From NCBI RefSeq assembly GCF_001625445.1, contig NZ_LWHG01000029.1, positions 1-64,000 of the forward strand: a stretch of DNA of 64,000 nucleotides. The letters are read 5' to 3'. Positions 1 to 9,887 of this stretch are shown piece after piece (position 1 is the stretch's first letter; every line of letters begins with the position of its first letter). A program made the position numbers and the translations under genes. Below the pieces are notes generated by a model, which was not told the origin of the DNA, searched no databases, and saw only the letters and a list, made by a program, of their open reading frames with translations. The DNA comes from Haladaptatus sp. R4 (GTDB taxonomy: Archaea > Halobacteriota > Halobacteria > Halobacteriales > Haladaptataceae).

Positions 1-1262
1 GCAGTCGCTGCTCGGCGCGGCGCTGTTCATCCTCGTCGATACGCCGGTTCGCTTTGCCGTCTACGCACTCGGCGGGTCATCCCGTACGTCGTCGTCGGCC
101 TCGCACCACTCGTCGGCATCGCCTTCGGTACTCTGCTCGTGTGGATCGCGCTCACGCCCGGTCTCGCCGGCGTCGTCGCTGGCGAGGACCGCCGCGCCGC
201 CGCCCGAGCGACCGTGGGAACTGCGTTTGCCGACCCGCGCCGGACCGGTACCCTCGTCGGCATCGCCCTCGTCCTCAACGCCGTCGTGGCCGACGGTGGC
301 GTTGCGTTCCTCTTTTACGCTGCCCGGACCGCCTCGCCCGTTACCTTCCTCGTCGTCGTCACCCTGCCCGTTCTCACGGTCGTGCTCGTCACGCCGTTCT
401 GCTATGCGGCCGTCGTCGATGGTGCAACGACGGAAGCGAGGGGAACAGACGGCGGACGGTCGAGTTCGCCTCGCGTCCCGGTTCGACGAGCGGTCGTCGC
501 CTGCCTGATCGTCCTCGCTCTCGTCGCCAGCACTTCTATGGTCCGGGTAACCGAGACGCGGCCGACACCGAACGCGGCGACGCCGCTGCCGAGCGATCCC
601 ACGGCGGCGTACGCGACGGCCGTCTCGAACACCTTCGCGTCGAACAACCGGATCGAATACCTCGCCAACGACGGGGACGGGAGCCACGCAGTGTACAACG
701 GATTCGTCCTCGACCGCACGAACCGGCGCTTCCGCACTTCGTACCGGAGCGAGAACGAAAACAACACCGGCTACGCCGACGCCGGTGTTGAGTACGCCCT
801 CCGCGGCGGCGACCGCTACCTCGCGGTCAGTACCCGACGTACCGACCGCGGTCACGTGGTGTGGGCGTATCCGGGCTACTGGGTCTTTCGCCAGGACTAC
901 GGTCCGACCGGGGGGTACGGCGTCCCGAGGCCGGACACCGGAGCGTGGAACGTGGTCGCGCACAGCAACGACACCGAGACGCTCGAACTCGACGGTGCCG
1001 CGGCGTTCCGCGCCGTCGGCGTGGACCCACCAGCAAACGCCGATTACCACTCCGCGTGGGTCCGAATGCGCGTAGACACCGACCGGGGCGTCCTCCTCGG
1101 CGGCGCGCCCGCCTGAACGCGACGTCCCCCGACTCGGACTTCGACCCCGACGTCTCGGTGCGCTACGACGTGAAAACGGGACCTGACGTGATCGCCCGCC
1201 GACCGGCCGATCTCGGCCCGCGGACGCCCGGCCAGTGGCTCTGGAAACTGTTCGGATACTGA
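1..1262 (+). CDS. Membrane protein with extracytoplasmic C-terminal domain (5'-partial, frameshifted)
   Basis: No function recognised. The gene enters from the left edge. Reading frame 2 gives a hydrophobic start (ending VRFAVYALGG) that continues in frame 1 from about base 80 with several membrane segments and a last helix near 490-540. A long soluble part rich in Asp, Asn and Tyr follows, probably outside the cell. Frame 1 stops at 1116, but the sequence continues sensibly in another frame to the TGA at 1262, ending in GQWLWKLFGY. Two single-base indels, near 70-95 and 1105-1115, are therefore inferred. The architecture of N-terminal helices followed by an exported domain is what is seen; the role is unknown. 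Confidence 0.55.
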
Positions 1263-1318
1263 TTCGGACCCGCGTCCCTATCTCTGACACTTCTGCCCGA
1301 ACGAGTGGTTGACACTAT

Positions 1319-2014
1319 CTACTTCGTTTTCGGGTATTCGGAGTGTTCCTCGTCGTACCGTCCCGTTTTCACGTCGTAGATGTGGAACAGGTACAGACTC
1401 ACGGCTCCGAATATGCCTGCCCCCGCCCAGAACAACGCTGGCGGCCCACCGTGGCCGGTGGTCGGAACGTACGGGTACGAGAGCGACTGTTTCTTCACGA
1501 TGGTCTTTCCGTCCGGCATGATGCCGGAACCGACGTCGTCCGGAATCTCCGTGTTCTCCGCCGGACCGCCAGGGCTTCCGCAGACGATGCGGCCAACCAT
1601 GCCGAGGGTCTTGTGAGGAATGCAGTAGTAGTCGTACGTCCCTTCGGTGGTGAATTGGTAGTCGAAATGTCCTTGGTTGATGACGCCGCTGTCCCACGAC
1701 TTCGCTCCGTCGGGAATCAGTGACGACGACGAGTTGGGATTGTTCTTGGAGTACGACGTCGTCGAGTGGCCTCCCGACTCGATCACCCAGCGGACGTAAC
1801 TGCCCTTCTCGACGTACAATCCGACGGGGTCGAAGTAGTAGCTCGATCCACTCGTCACCATATCCACGACGTACGGGTCGGATTTGCTTCCGCTTCCTCG
1901 CCGCGGATTGGCACCGCTTCCCGACCCCGAATCGCCGGAATCCTGGGCAGCGACGGTTCCAGTCGCCCCGGCCGCTCCGGTACCGAGACCGGCGATGAAC
2001 GTTCTTCGTTTCAT
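1319..2014 (-). CDS. Membrane-anchored cupredoxin (halocyanin-like blue copper protein)
   Basis: A 231-residue exported electron carrier. The N-terminus begins MKRRTF followed by an Ala/Gly-rich hydrophobic stretch, a Tat signal; a Gly/Ser linker then leads to one cupredoxin domain of about residues 45-150. The type-1 copper ligands are visible as H83 (GGHST), C131 and H134 (YYCIPH) and M139 (LGM). A hydrophobic helix near residues 190-212 (FWAGAGIFGAVSLYLF) and a charged tail indicate C-terminal anchoring in the membrane. Haloarchaeal halocyanins pass electrons between respiratory complexes. The start at 2014 was preferred to the upstream start at 2086 because it puts the twin arginine at the N-terminus. 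It is monocistronic and convergent with the broken gene before it. Confidence 0.85.
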   Translation of the reverse strand: MKRRTFIAGLGTGAAGATGTVAAQDSGDSGSGSGANPRRGSGSKSDPYVVDMVTSGSSYYFDPVGLYVEKGSYVRWVIESGGHSTTSYSKNNPNSSSSLIPDGAKSWDSGVINQGHFDYQFTTEGTYDYYCIPHKTLGMVGRIVCGSPGGPAENTEIPDDVGSGIMPDGKTIVKKQSLSYPYVPTTGHGGPPALFWAGAGIFGAVSLYLFHIYDVKTGRYDEEHSEYPKTK

Positions 2015-2625
2015 ACCCCATCGACGGTTTGCGTGAGAACCGTCGTTTCCCCCTTTCCGTCGTTCGTCCTTGTTGCGTACATCCATGTCCCCCCGTGGAC
2101 CGCTCGTCGTCGGTGTATCGTAAGCGGTCTCATCAGAGACATACTATCCGGTCGTCAAAAAGCGTAGTGGTGCCGATTTCGAAATGCCGCTCGTCCGTGA
2201 TTAGGGGACGAATCCAGCAGCGATCCCATCCCTTTTCGAGTTTACGACCGATGAGTCATCGATGAACTGGTCAATTGTACTAACCAATAATCGAGCCAGT
2301 CGCTGATACCATTCTTGTATCGAGCGCGCCGTCAGTAAAACGTCGATTCTTCCCCGAAGGGGGCGCTATCGGGGACCTCGATCCGACCCGATCATTCCGT
2401 TCGTGCCTTCCAGTTTCCCACGATCTGTATTGCGACATCGAGTTTATGATCCCTTCAATCTCGTTCGAGGATCGGTGGCCGAGACGTTCCGCACTCTATC
2501 TCGGCCGGTTCGTCGGCTATGCAACGAGGTTACGAGACGTCTACGAAACGACACCGCGTAGCACCCGCCGAATTCGCACCGGCAGAATCGAACTTCGCAG
2601 TCCGACTCCCACCCGGATCGGAGCG
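2015..2625. other. Intergenic stretch, no gene seen
   Basis: About 610 bases between the cupredoxin start and the last gene of the peptide transporter operon. Only low-quality overlapping frames occur here and none has a recognisable domain or a sensible haloarchaeal composition. The cupredoxin promoter must lie just above 2014. No tRNA, array or transposase remnant was seen. Confidence 0.4.
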
Positions 2626-2835
2626 TTACCGGAATTCCACGTTCCGATGCTGGGGTCCGCTCCGACGAAGAAACAGCAACTGGACGATCACCCACGTCGC
2701 AATCGAGAGGGCGATCAGAACGACGAATCCGACCATCCCGGACAGGGGGAGCAACCAGTGATACGCTGCCACGATCACGAACGTCAACCCGAGGTGGATT
2801 ACGGGCATCAGCACGTCGTCCGTCCGCAGATTCAT
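2626..2835 (-). CDS. Small two-helix membrane protein at the end of the peptide ABC operon
   Basis: A 69-residue protein with two hydrophobic segments, about residues 9-27 and 33-54, and a short basic C-terminus (RRSGPQHRN). Its ATG overlaps the stop codon of the upstream ATPase by four bases (ATGA), the usual sign of translational coupling, so it is a real operon member despite its size. It has no recognised family. It could be a small accessory subunit or stabiliser of the importer, but that is inference from position only. Confidence 0.65.
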   Translation of the reverse strand: MNLRTDDVLMPVIHLGLTFVIVAAYHWLLPLSGMVGFVVLIALSIATWVIVQLLFLRRSGPQHRNVEFR

Positions 2836-3941
2836 CGCTGTTCCTCCTCGTATATCGGCGTCGCTTCTGACTCGTGATCGAACGCTTCCGGCGCGTATCG
2901 ATCCACCGACCGATCATCGACTCGGGTATCCGACCCTTCTTCGAACTTGTCGACGTGGATGCACGATACCTCGTGTGATGTCTTCGCTCCCGACACTTGT
3001 TCGAGGGATGGGTCTCGTGATTGACATTCGGGCGTTGCCATGGGACAACGAGGGTGAAACGAGCATCCGGATGGTGGGTCTATCGGGGACGGGACCTCTC
3101 CCGACAGCGCTTCCCGTTCCCGGGCGAGCGTCGGATCAGGCTCGGGAATCGCACGGATGAGCGATTTCGTGTACGGATGTTGTGGGCTCCTGAACAGCGA
3201 CTCCGTGTCGCTGACCTCCACTATCTCGCCGAGATACATCACCGCGACCCGGTCGCACACGTGACGAATCACGGATAGATCGTGGGCGATGAACAGGATC
3301 GTGAGGTCGTACTCGTCCTGAAGATCAGTGAGTAGGTTCAGAATCTGTGCCTGAATCGAGACGTCTAGTGCGGAGACAGGTTCGTCACAGACGAGGAAAT
3401 CCGGCTCGACTGCCAGCGCCCGTGCGATCCCAATCCGTTGGCGTTGCCCGCCGGAGAACTCGTGCGGGTATCGGTTGGAGTACCCCGGTGGGAGTCCCAC
3501 CTGTTCCATCAGGTCTCGAACCTGTTGGGTTCGTTCCCCGGCGTACAACCCGTGAATCTTCATCGGTTGACGGATGATCTGATCGACCGTCTTCCGACGG
3601 TTGAGGCTGGATGCGGGGTCTTGGAACACGATCTGCATCCGTTTTCGGAATCGCTTCAACTCCCGTTCGGAAAGGGAGGTGATGTCCGTTCCGTCGAACG
3701 TGACGGTGCCCGCGGTCGGTTCGATCAGTCTGAGTAGACTCCGTGCCGTCGTCGATTTCCCCGAACCGGACTCCCCGACCAGACCGAGCGTCTCTCCCTG
3801 TTGGATATCGAACGAAACGTCGCGTACCGCTTTTACCTCCCGGGTCGACCCAAGCAGTCTGTCGATGACGCCGTCGTTCTGAACGAACTCCTTTCGAAGA
3901 TCCGTCACTCTGAGGAACGATTCCTCGATGTCGTCAGTCAT
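2832..3941 (-). CDS. Dipeptide/oligopeptide-type ABC transporter ATP-binding protein (DppF/OppF-like)
   Basis: Cytoplasmic ATPase of 369 residues that energises the importer encoded just upstream. Walker A (GESGSGKS) is at residues 56-63, followed by a Q-loop, the signature FSGGQRQRIG, Walker B ending in CDEP, and the switch histidine in FIAHDLSV. The C-terminal Opp/Dpp extension has the Cys-bearing motif GCSFHPRCP, which in some family members binds an iron-sulfur cluster. The start overlaps the stop of the DppD-like gene by eight bases. The length and tail are those of the oligopeptide-transport subfamily rather than sugar ATPases. Confidence 0.92.
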   Translation of the reverse strand: MTDDIEESFLRVTDLRKEFVQNDGVIDRLLGSTREVKAVRDVSFDIQQGETLGLVGESGSGKSTTARSLLRLIEPTAGTVTFDGTDITSLSERELKRFRKRMQIVFQDPASSLNRRKTVDQIIRQPMKIHGLYAGERTQQVRDLMEQVGLPPGYSNRYPHEFSGGQRQRIGIARALAVEPDFLVCDEPVSALDVSIQAQILNLLTDLQDEYDLTILFIAHDLSVIRHVCDRVAVMYLGEIVEVSDTESLFRSPQHPYTKSLIRAIPEPDPTLAREREALSGEVPSPIDPPSGCSFHPRCPMATPECQSRDPSLEQVSGAKTSHEVSCIHVDKFEEGSDTRVDDRSVDRYAPEAFDHESEATPIYEEEQR

Positions 3942-4953
3942 CGGCCACCTCCTCGCGCGAAGCGATTACGTCGTGTGCGCCGTATCCCCGGGCATGGATG
4001 CACGCGGCTTCCCGTCCGGGTTCCACCGTTCGTAGCTCCGGGTCGTACGTCCGACATTCCTCGGTCGCGTGGACGCAGCGAGGGGAGAACGAACACCCCG
4101 ACGGAAGTGCCGTGAGGTTCGGAACCTGTCCCTCGATGGGCGTCAGTCGGCTTCGACCGCCGCGAACGTGCGGGATCGAGCGCATCAATCCGCGGGTGTA
4201 GGGATGGCGTGGGTTCTCGAACAGCGCATCGACGGTGGCTCGTTCGACGATACGGCCCGCGTATGCGACCGCGACGCGGTCACAGGTACCGGCGACGACG
4301 CCGAGGTCGTGCGTGATGAGGATGATGCTCATCCCGTACTTCTCTTGCAGGTCGTCGAGTACCTCGAAGATTTGTGCTTCGATGGTCACGTCGAGCGCCG
4401 TCGTCGGTTCGTCGGCGATGAGCACGTCCGGGTCACAGGAGATAGCCATCGCCAGGAGCGCACGCTGCAACATCCCGCCCGAAAACTCGTGCGGATAGTT
4501 GTCCACGCGCGCTTCGGGTTCTGGAATACCGACTTCCCGCATCAGTTCGATGGTTCGTTCCCGAGCATCCCGCTTCGAGACGCCTCGGTGCTCTCGGACG
4601 ACCCGTGCGATTTGACTCCCAACGGTGTAGACGGGGTTCAGCGAACTCATCGGGTCCTGGAACACCATCGAAATCCTGTCACCGCGGAGTCGTCTCATCT
4701 CCTCGTCCGTCTTCTCCAGCAGGTCTTCACCGCGGTATCGAATCGTCCCCGATTCGATTCGTCCGGGGGAATCGATCAGGCCCATGATCGACAGGGCGCT
4801 GACGCTCTTTCCCGACCCGGACTCGCCCACGATTCCGAGTATCTCTCCCTCGTGCAGCGTGATCGAGTTTCCATCGACGGCTTTGACCACGCCCTCCTCC
4901 GTGTAGAACCGCGTCACGAGGTCTTCGACTTGGAGAACCGCCTCGGCCGTCAT
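3934..4953 (-). CDS. Dipeptide/oligopeptide-type ABC transporter ATP-binding protein (DppD/OppD-like)
   Basis: 339-residue ATPase, partner of the DppF-like subunit. Walker A (GESGSGKS) is at about residues 43-50, the signature FSGGMLQRAL lies near the middle, Walker B is followed by ADEPTTALD, and the switch histidine is in LITHDLGV. The C-terminus carries the family motif GCSFSPRC. It overlaps the permease gene before it by four bases and the DppF-like gene after it by eight, so the five downstream cistrons form one tight operon. Substrate specificity is not set by this subunit. Confidence 0.92.
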   Translation of the reverse strand: MTAEAVLQVEDLVTRFYTEEGVVKAVDGNSITLHEGEILGIVGESGSGKSVSALSIMGLIDSPGRIESGTIRYRGEDLLEKTDEEMRRLRGDRISMVFQDPMSSLNPVYTVGSQIARVVREHRGVSKRDARERTIELMREVGIPEPEARVDNYPHEFSGGMLQRALLAMAISCDPDVLIADEPTTALDVTIEAQIFEVLDDLQEKYGMSIILITHDLGVVAGTCDRVAVAYAGRIVERATVDALFENPRHPYTRGLMRSIPHVRGGRSRLTPIEGQVPNLTALPSGCSFSPRCVHATEECRTYDPELRTVEPGREAACIHARGYGAHDVIASREEVADD

Positions 4954-5942
4954 TCTCGACCCTCCTCGGTGTACCGCGGATCGAGCGCATCACGTAGACC
5001 GTCGCCGAGCAGGTTGAACCCGAGGATGATCAGCATGATCCCGATTCCGGGGAACACCGGGAACCACCATTGACCGCTGTAAATGTAGCTCCTGGCGTTC
5101 GAAAGCATCAATCCGAGGCTGGACGTCGGTGGCTGCAACCCGAGCCCCAGGAACGAGAGTCCCGCACTGGCGAGAATCGCGGTCGCCATGTAGAGCGTCG
5201 CTTGAACGATGATGACCGGGATGGTGTTGATAGCGACCTCCTGGGTGAGGATTTGGATATCCCCTGCACCGATGGACTTCGCGGCGTTGATGTAGTTCTC
5301 CTCCATCTCCCTGAGAACCGCCCCGCGCATCACCCGAGCGAAGTTCGGGATGTATCCGATGCCGATGACGATCACTATCTTCAGGATGTTCGGTATCACG
5401 AACGAACCGAATTTCGTCGTTCCCACGCCGAGCACCCCCACCACAGCGATGGCGAGGATCAAACTGGGGAACGAAAAGAGGATATCCATGAATCGCATGA
5501 TCCCCTCGTCGAGCCACGAGTTGCGGTAGTAACCGGCAACCCCACCCGCGGCCACGCCGACGATCATCGAGAAGATCACGACACCGAGCGATACCGTGAG
5601 CAACGTTCGGAGCCCGAACAGTATGCGCGACAGGATGTCCCGCCCGTGGTTATCGGTCCCGAGCAATACGGTAGTCGATCCGACGACCTGTCCGTTCTCG
5701 TTCTTTATCATGACGGTGGAGCCAGGTGGGAGTGGATTGTGTGACATCCCCGGAGCGTCGTACTGCGCCGCGGGTGGATGTGGCGCGAGTACCGGTGCGA
5801 GAATCGCGGCGACGACGGCGATCCCGATGATCGCGCCACCGACCAAGGAGAGTCGGTTCCGCCGGAAATCGTGCCAGAACTGCTGAAACTGCGTTCGGTG
5901 TGGTCCGATCCGCTCGGACCGAGTTGCGTCTTCGGTCGCCAT
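4950..5942 (-). CDS. Peptide-type ABC transporter permease (DppC-like)
   Basis: 330-residue inner-membrane permease. A cytoplasmic N-terminus is followed by a first helix (VGGAIIGIAVVAAILAPV) and a cluster of helices in the second half, typical of the DppC/OppC group with its long first extracytoplasmic loop. The coupling EAA-type loop (NYINAAKSIGAGD) is visible before the last pair of helices. The start at 5942, MATEDATRS, was chosen over 5987 because it sits one base after the stop of the DppB-like gene. Confidence 0.9.
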   Translation of the reverse strand: MATEDATRSERIGPHRTQFQQFWHDFRRNRLSLVGGAIIGIAVVAAILAPVLAPHPPAAQYDAPGMSHNPLPPGSTVMIKNENGQVVGSTTVLLGTDNHGRDILSRILFGLRTLLTVSLGVVIFSMIVGVAAGGVAGYYRNSWLDEGIMRFMDILFSFPSLILAIAVVGVLGVGTTKFGSFVIPNILKIVIVIGIGYIPNFARVMRGAVLREMEENYINAAKSIGAGDIQILTQEVAINTIPVIIVQATLYMATAILASAGLSFLGLGLQPPTSSLGLMLSNARSYIYSGQWWFPVFPGIGIMLIILGFNLLGDGLRDALDPRYTEEGRE

Positions 5943-5943
5943 G

Positions 5944-6912
5944 TCAGTTCTGCCCCTCCTGACGGATTCTCGGGTCGAGATACGCATACAGAACGTCGAC
6001 GGCGAGGTTCATGAACACGAAGACGATCGCGATGAAGAGGACGAGCGCCTGTATGACCCGGTAATCCCGTCGGCTGATCGCGAGGATGAGGAGGCGTCCG
6101 ACGCCCGGTAAGCTGAACACGGACTCGGTCAAAACGGCCCCGTTCATCAACCCGCCGAATCCGGTACCGATGACGGTGACGACGGGGATGAGCGCGTTCC
6201 TCGTGGCGTCTTTGAATATGATCTCGTATTTCTTGATTCCCATCGCTCTCGCGGTCCGGATGTAATCCTGGTTGATCGTCTCCAGCATTTCCGAACGCGT
6301 CATCCGTTGGATGATCGCCGCGTGAGCGGTTCCGAGGGCGATGGTCGGTAGCAAGATGTGCTTCAGGTTCGAGACGGGGTCCTGCCATAGCGGGACCCAC
6401 CCGCCGGTCGCCCATTTGAACTGGAAGAAGACGCCGAACACCATGATGAGGACGACGCCGAGCCAGAAGTCGGGAATGGAGATACCGGCGAGCGCGCCGA
6501 TTCGTGCGACGTGGTCCGTCGGTTTGTTCTGACGGAGCGCGCCGATGATCCCTGCCGGGATGCCGATGAGGACGGCCAGAAGCTGTCCGAAGACCGCAAG
6601 CTCGATCGTGAGTGGGAGGCGGTCGGCGATGAGTTTCGTCACTGGCGTTCCCGGCTGTATCGTCAACGACGTGCCTAGATTCCCTTGCACCACCTTGGTA
6701 ATCCACAACCAGTATTGGACGTACATGGGCTGGTCCAAGCCGAGGTTCTGTCGTATCTTCGCGACGAGCGCCTCGTCCTGTAACGGGCCGAGCAGGAGTC
6801 GAACCGGACCGCCGGGGGCGATGTGAACCATTCCGAACACCACGATGCTCACCCCGAATAATACCGGAATGGCGAGCAGTCCCCGCTTGAGAACGTACCG
6901 GGCGATAGTCAT
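5944..6912 (-). CDS. Peptide-type ABC transporter permease (DppB-like)
   Basis: 322-residue permease beginning MTIARYVLKRG, with a first helix at about residues 10-30 and the typical DppB motif HIAPGGP directly after it. The loop NQDYIRTARAMGI before the last helices is the ATPase-coupling EAA-type loop. It is the first of the two membrane subunits and follows the binding-protein gene by 124 bases. The ATG at 6912 was chosen because upstream codons read through low-complexity, non-membrane sequence. Confidence 0.9.
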   Translation of the reverse strand: MTIARYVLKRGLLAIPVLFGVSIVVFGMVHIAPGGPVRLLLGPLQDEALVAKIRQNLGLDQPMYVQYWLWITKVVQGNLGTSLTIQPGTPVTKLIADRLPLTIELAVFGQLLAVLIGIPAGIIGALRQNKPTDHVARIGALAGISIPDFWLGVVLIMVFGVFFQFKWATGGWVPLWQDPVSNLKHILLPTIALGTAHAAIIQRMTRSEMLETINQDYIRTARAMGIKKYEIIFKDATRNALIPVVTVIGTGFGGLMNGAVLTESVFSLPGVGRLLILAISRRDYRVIQALVLFIAIVFVFMNLAVDVLYAYLDPRIRQEGQN

Positions 6913-7036
6913 GTTCGATTCTCCATTGTTCGATGTGTGTCGGCCGTATCGTTGCTGATTTCCATATATATCTCTGTGCGAACACTGGTCGTTCTGATCT
7001 GTTACTTTCGTACGAGTGGGTACCACGACGGCTGAA

Positions 7037-8764
7037 TCATTTCTTGCTGGCTCCCCTCATATCCGAGGTGAATTTGCCCATCTTGAAGCCCGTAACGTCG
7101 GAGTTCCACACCGCATACCGATTGCTGTACGCGATGTCGATCTGAATGGCGTTCTCGACGAGATACTCTTCGAGTTTCCAGACGATCTTCTTCTGTTTCC
7201 CCTGGTCGTCCAACGCTTGTGCCTTTTCGAGCGTCTTCACGAACCACTCGTGGCCGTTCGAAAAGTCCCCCTTCGCGTCCGACGGTGCCGCCGGACCCGT
7301 CGGCTTGTACTTGTCGTCCAGGTCCGGGCTTTCGTGGTGCCAGTTGACGTGGTTGTGGTTGTTGTCGGCGAAACCGGACCTGAGCCAATACGTGACGACG
7401 GGGACCGCGTTCGTCCAGTTTTCGAGCGCGATCTGCCAGTCCTTCGTGTCGTACACCTGATCGAAGAGCGCGGACTTTTCGAGGACGCTGATTTCGACGT
7501 CGATCCCAATATTGCCGAGTTGGTTCTGAATGATGACGGCTTCGTCCTTGAAGTGGCCGCCCTTCGTGGTGATGAGTTTGAGGGAAAACCCGTCGGGATT
7601 ACCCGCCTTCTCGAGTTCTGCTCTGGCTTTCTTCGGGTCGTACAGCTTCTTCTTCTTGAGATTGGGGGACGTCCAGTCGCTGTCCGGATACCACAGCCCT
7701 TTCTGTACCACGCCGTTGCCGTAGAAGATCTCCTTCAGTATCTCCTGTGCATCGATTCCGAAGAGGACCGCGCGCCGGTTGTGCACGTTCGCCATCGGAT
7801 TGTTTCCGGTATCCATCAAGTTCGGATAGAGGACCTCGGTCGTGTTACCCGCGGTCGTCTTTCCGTCGAGATTCGGTCGATTCGTCATCGACTCGTAGTC
7901 CTTGGCCGGTATCGCGCTCGTCAGGTCGAGGTTCCCCGATCGAAGCTTCGAGAGGCGGGTCGCATCCTCCGAAATGAACAGGAACTTGATCTCGTCGACC
8001 TTCGGGATGCCGTCCATCCAGTAGTTATCGTTCTTCTTCAGGAGTACGTGAGAGCCGCTTTTCCACTCCACGAATTCGAACGGGCCGGTTCCGGCGCCGG
8101 ACGGGTCCCGCGTGAGGTTCGTCGAAAATCCGGACGGACCTTTTCCCTTCGACGTCGACCCGCGCGACCCCTTCGGAACGACTCCTTCGAGACCGCGGGT
8201 GAGCCACCAATTGATCGTCGTGAACGGCTTCGAGAGTTCGAGACGAAGCGTCCGGTCGTCGACGATTTTCGTCCCACTCGCGAACGGGATACGCCGTCGA
8301 ACGGGTGAGTTGTTGTCGGGATTCAAAATCCAGTCGACGGAATATTTGAAGTCCTCGACGGTGACCTCGTCGCCGTTATGAAACGTAAGCCCATCCCGGA
8401 GCGTGTACTCGAACGCCTTTCCCCCGCTTTTGGATTTCGGGACTGATTTCGCGAGTCCGGGTTGCAATTTCGTGTTCGTCGATAGCTCGATCACTTCGTC
8501 GTAGATCAATCGGCCGATGATACTTGAGGACGTATCCGACCAGAGTGCCGGGTCGAAGTTCCACGGTTCAGCGGGCATTCCCACGTTGAGCCGAACCGTC
8601 GCGTTCGACCCTGTTCCGCCGCCCCCGCCGTTTCCGTTCCCGTTCGTATCGCCGTTTGTAGAACCGTTTCCTGTACACCCGGCGAGCGATGCTCCGGTGA
8701 GAGCCCCGGCGATTCCGAGAAACTCACGTCTATCCATGTCGTATTCGATGATCTTCCCTGTCAT
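7037..8764 (-). CDS. Peptide-type ABC transporter substrate-binding lipoprotein (SBP family 5)
   Basis: 575-residue extracellular binding protein. The N-terminus carries a Tat motif (DRREFLG) and a lipobox ending LAGC, then a Gly/Asn-rich linker tethering it to the membrane. The SBP_bac_5 body follows, with the family features ALWSDTSSS, TLRDGLTFHNGD and VEDFKYSV. An alternative start at 8737 (MDRREF) gives the same mature protein. It heads the importer operon and is divergent from the creatininase-family gene. Family 5 proteins bind peptides but also nickel, opines or oligosaccharides, so the ligand is open; the neighbouring amidohydrolase suggests an amide compound. Confidence 0.9.
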   Translation of the reverse strand: MTGKIIEYDMDRREFLGIAGALTGASLAGCTGNGSTNGDTNGNGNGGGGGTGSNATVRLNVGMPAEPWNFDPALWSDTSSSIIGRLIYDEVIELSTNTKLQPGLAKSVPKSKSGGKAFEYTLRDGLTFHNGDEVTVEDFKYSVDWILNPDNNSPVRRRIPFASGTKIVDDRTLRLELSKPFTTINWWLTRGLEGVVPKGSRGSTSKGKGPSGFSTNLTRDPSGAGTGPFEFVEWKSGSHVLLKKNDNYWMDGIPKVDEIKFLFISEDATRLSKLRSGNLDLTSAIPAKDYESMTNRPNLDGKTTAGNTTEVLYPNLMDTGNNPMANVHNRRAVLFGIDAQEILKEIFYGNGVVQKGLWYPDSDWTSPNLKKKKLYDPKKARAELEKAGNPDGFSLKLITTKGGHFKDEAVIIQNQLGNIGIDVEISVLEKSALFDQVYDTKDWQIALENWTNAVPVVTYWLRSGFADNNHNHVNWHHESPDLDDKYKPTGPAAPSDAKGDFSNGHEWFVKTLEKAQALDDQGKQKKIVWKLEEYLVENAIQIDIAYSNRYAVWNSDVTGFKMGKFTSDMRGASKK

Positions 8765-9059
8765 AGTCTGTGGTCTGGTGTCGCGTGACGTTCGGACATC
8801 GAATTAACTACATATATATTTTTGCTATTGAGCGATTATTCGTGTCAATATGCGTGCTAAAACGACGAATCGGTTGCGGAGAAGACTAACACGGAAATCC
8901 CGAGAATAAGTTCCTCGTATGCAAATTTATTTATAGAGGGGGCCCAGATGCTAAGATCGATCCAGAAATGGTAAGAACACGTATTCGGGAGAATAGAGCG
9001 TTCAGTACTCACACGCGTTCGGAAACGACGACGAGTGGAACACGAGGGCATCGAAACAA
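8765..9059. promoter_or_regulatory. Divergent promoter region between importer operon and creatininase-family gene
   Basis: 295 bases without a gene. An A/T run near 8805-8822 (catatatatttttg) is placed as a TATA element for the leftward importer operon, and TTTATTTATAGA near 8927-8938 is placed likewise for the rightward gene. An imperfect palindrome, TTCGGACATCGAA, lies just upstream of the leftward box. No copy of the TCCAA-N5-TTGGA palindrome found around the IclR gene was seen here. Confidence 0.4.
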
Positions 9060-9845
9060 ATGACGGTTTCATTGGAATACGAGAACTACGACTTGGGGGG
9101 TCTCACGTGGGAGGAAGCCGAGGAATCGATTTTGGCGGCCGATTTCGTGGTCCTCCCTACCGGTAGTATCGAACAGCATTCGTTACACCTTCCCGTGTCG
9201 GTCGATACCCTCCGGGCGGAAAACCTCACGCGAGTTCTCGTGGAACGTGCACCGGAACACGAATTCAACATGCTTCGGCTTCCGACGCTTCCGTACGGGT
9301 ACTCCGAACACCACATGACACGGGCAGGAACGATGACCCTGATGCCGGACACGTACCAGACCGTGATTCGGGAGCTCGGCTCATCGATCGCCGAACACGG
9401 GGCGAGTCGATTACTCATCGTCAACTGTCATGGCGGAAATCTGTCCCCGTTGAAACTCGCGGCCGACCGCCTCGAACGCGACACGGGAATCGAGGTGTAC
9501 ATCGTCAATTGGACGTCGTACGCACGGGACCTACTCAACGAGCGATTCGGGGAGGATTGGAGCCACGCAGGCGAGCACGAGACCAGTGCCGTCGAACTCT
9601 TCCATCCGGATCTCGTCAGGACGGAACGGAAGGAAAAACAGGAGCGGAAGGCCAGCTACAATGCACGCCAGTATCGGTGGTACACCGATTTGGCCGTCCA
9701 GGGCGGACGCGGTGACCCCCGAAACTCGGATCCGGAGTTCATGGAGACTGTCGTCGCTGAAACGACCGATCGAATCCTCACCGCGCTTCGGGAGGATCTC
9801 CAGCAACCGAGCGGCGGTGACGGCCGTATAGCGAGTGACGAGTGA
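9060..9845 (+). CDS. Creatininase-family amidohydrolase
   Basis: 261-residue cytoplasmic metalloenzyme of the creatininase/formamide hydrolase family, which cleaves cyclic or linear C-N amide bonds with a two-metal centre. Visible metal-ligand motifs are E and H in PTGSIEQHSLHLP, the Asp in VSVDT, the His in VNCHGGN and the Glu in GEHETS. Length is typical for the family. It is divergent from a peptide-type importer and followed by an IclR regulator, so it probably acts on the imported compound. The actual substrate cannot be read from sequence; creatinine, formylated pterins or cyclic imides are all possible for the family. Confidence 0.85.
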   Translation: MTVSLEYENYDLGGLTWEEAEESILAADFVVLPTGSIEQHSLHLPVSVDTLRAENLTRVLVERAPEHEFNMLRLPTLPYGYSEHHMTRAGTMTLMPDTYQTVIRELGSSIAEHGASRLLIVNCHGGNLSPLKLAADRLERDTGIEVYIVNWTSYARDLLNERFGEDWSHAGEHETSAVELFHPDLVRTERKEKQERKASYNARQYRWYTDLAVQGGRGDPRNSDPEFMETVVAETTDRILTALREDLQQPSGGDGRIASDE

Positions 9846-9887
9846 CCGAGACGGTCGTTTCGAACGTCGTCGAAACCACCGAGAACC

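Noticed and set aside
7016-8308. 430-residue open frame on the plus strand
   Set aside because: Antisense to the SBP family 5 lipoprotein, with no recognisable domain.
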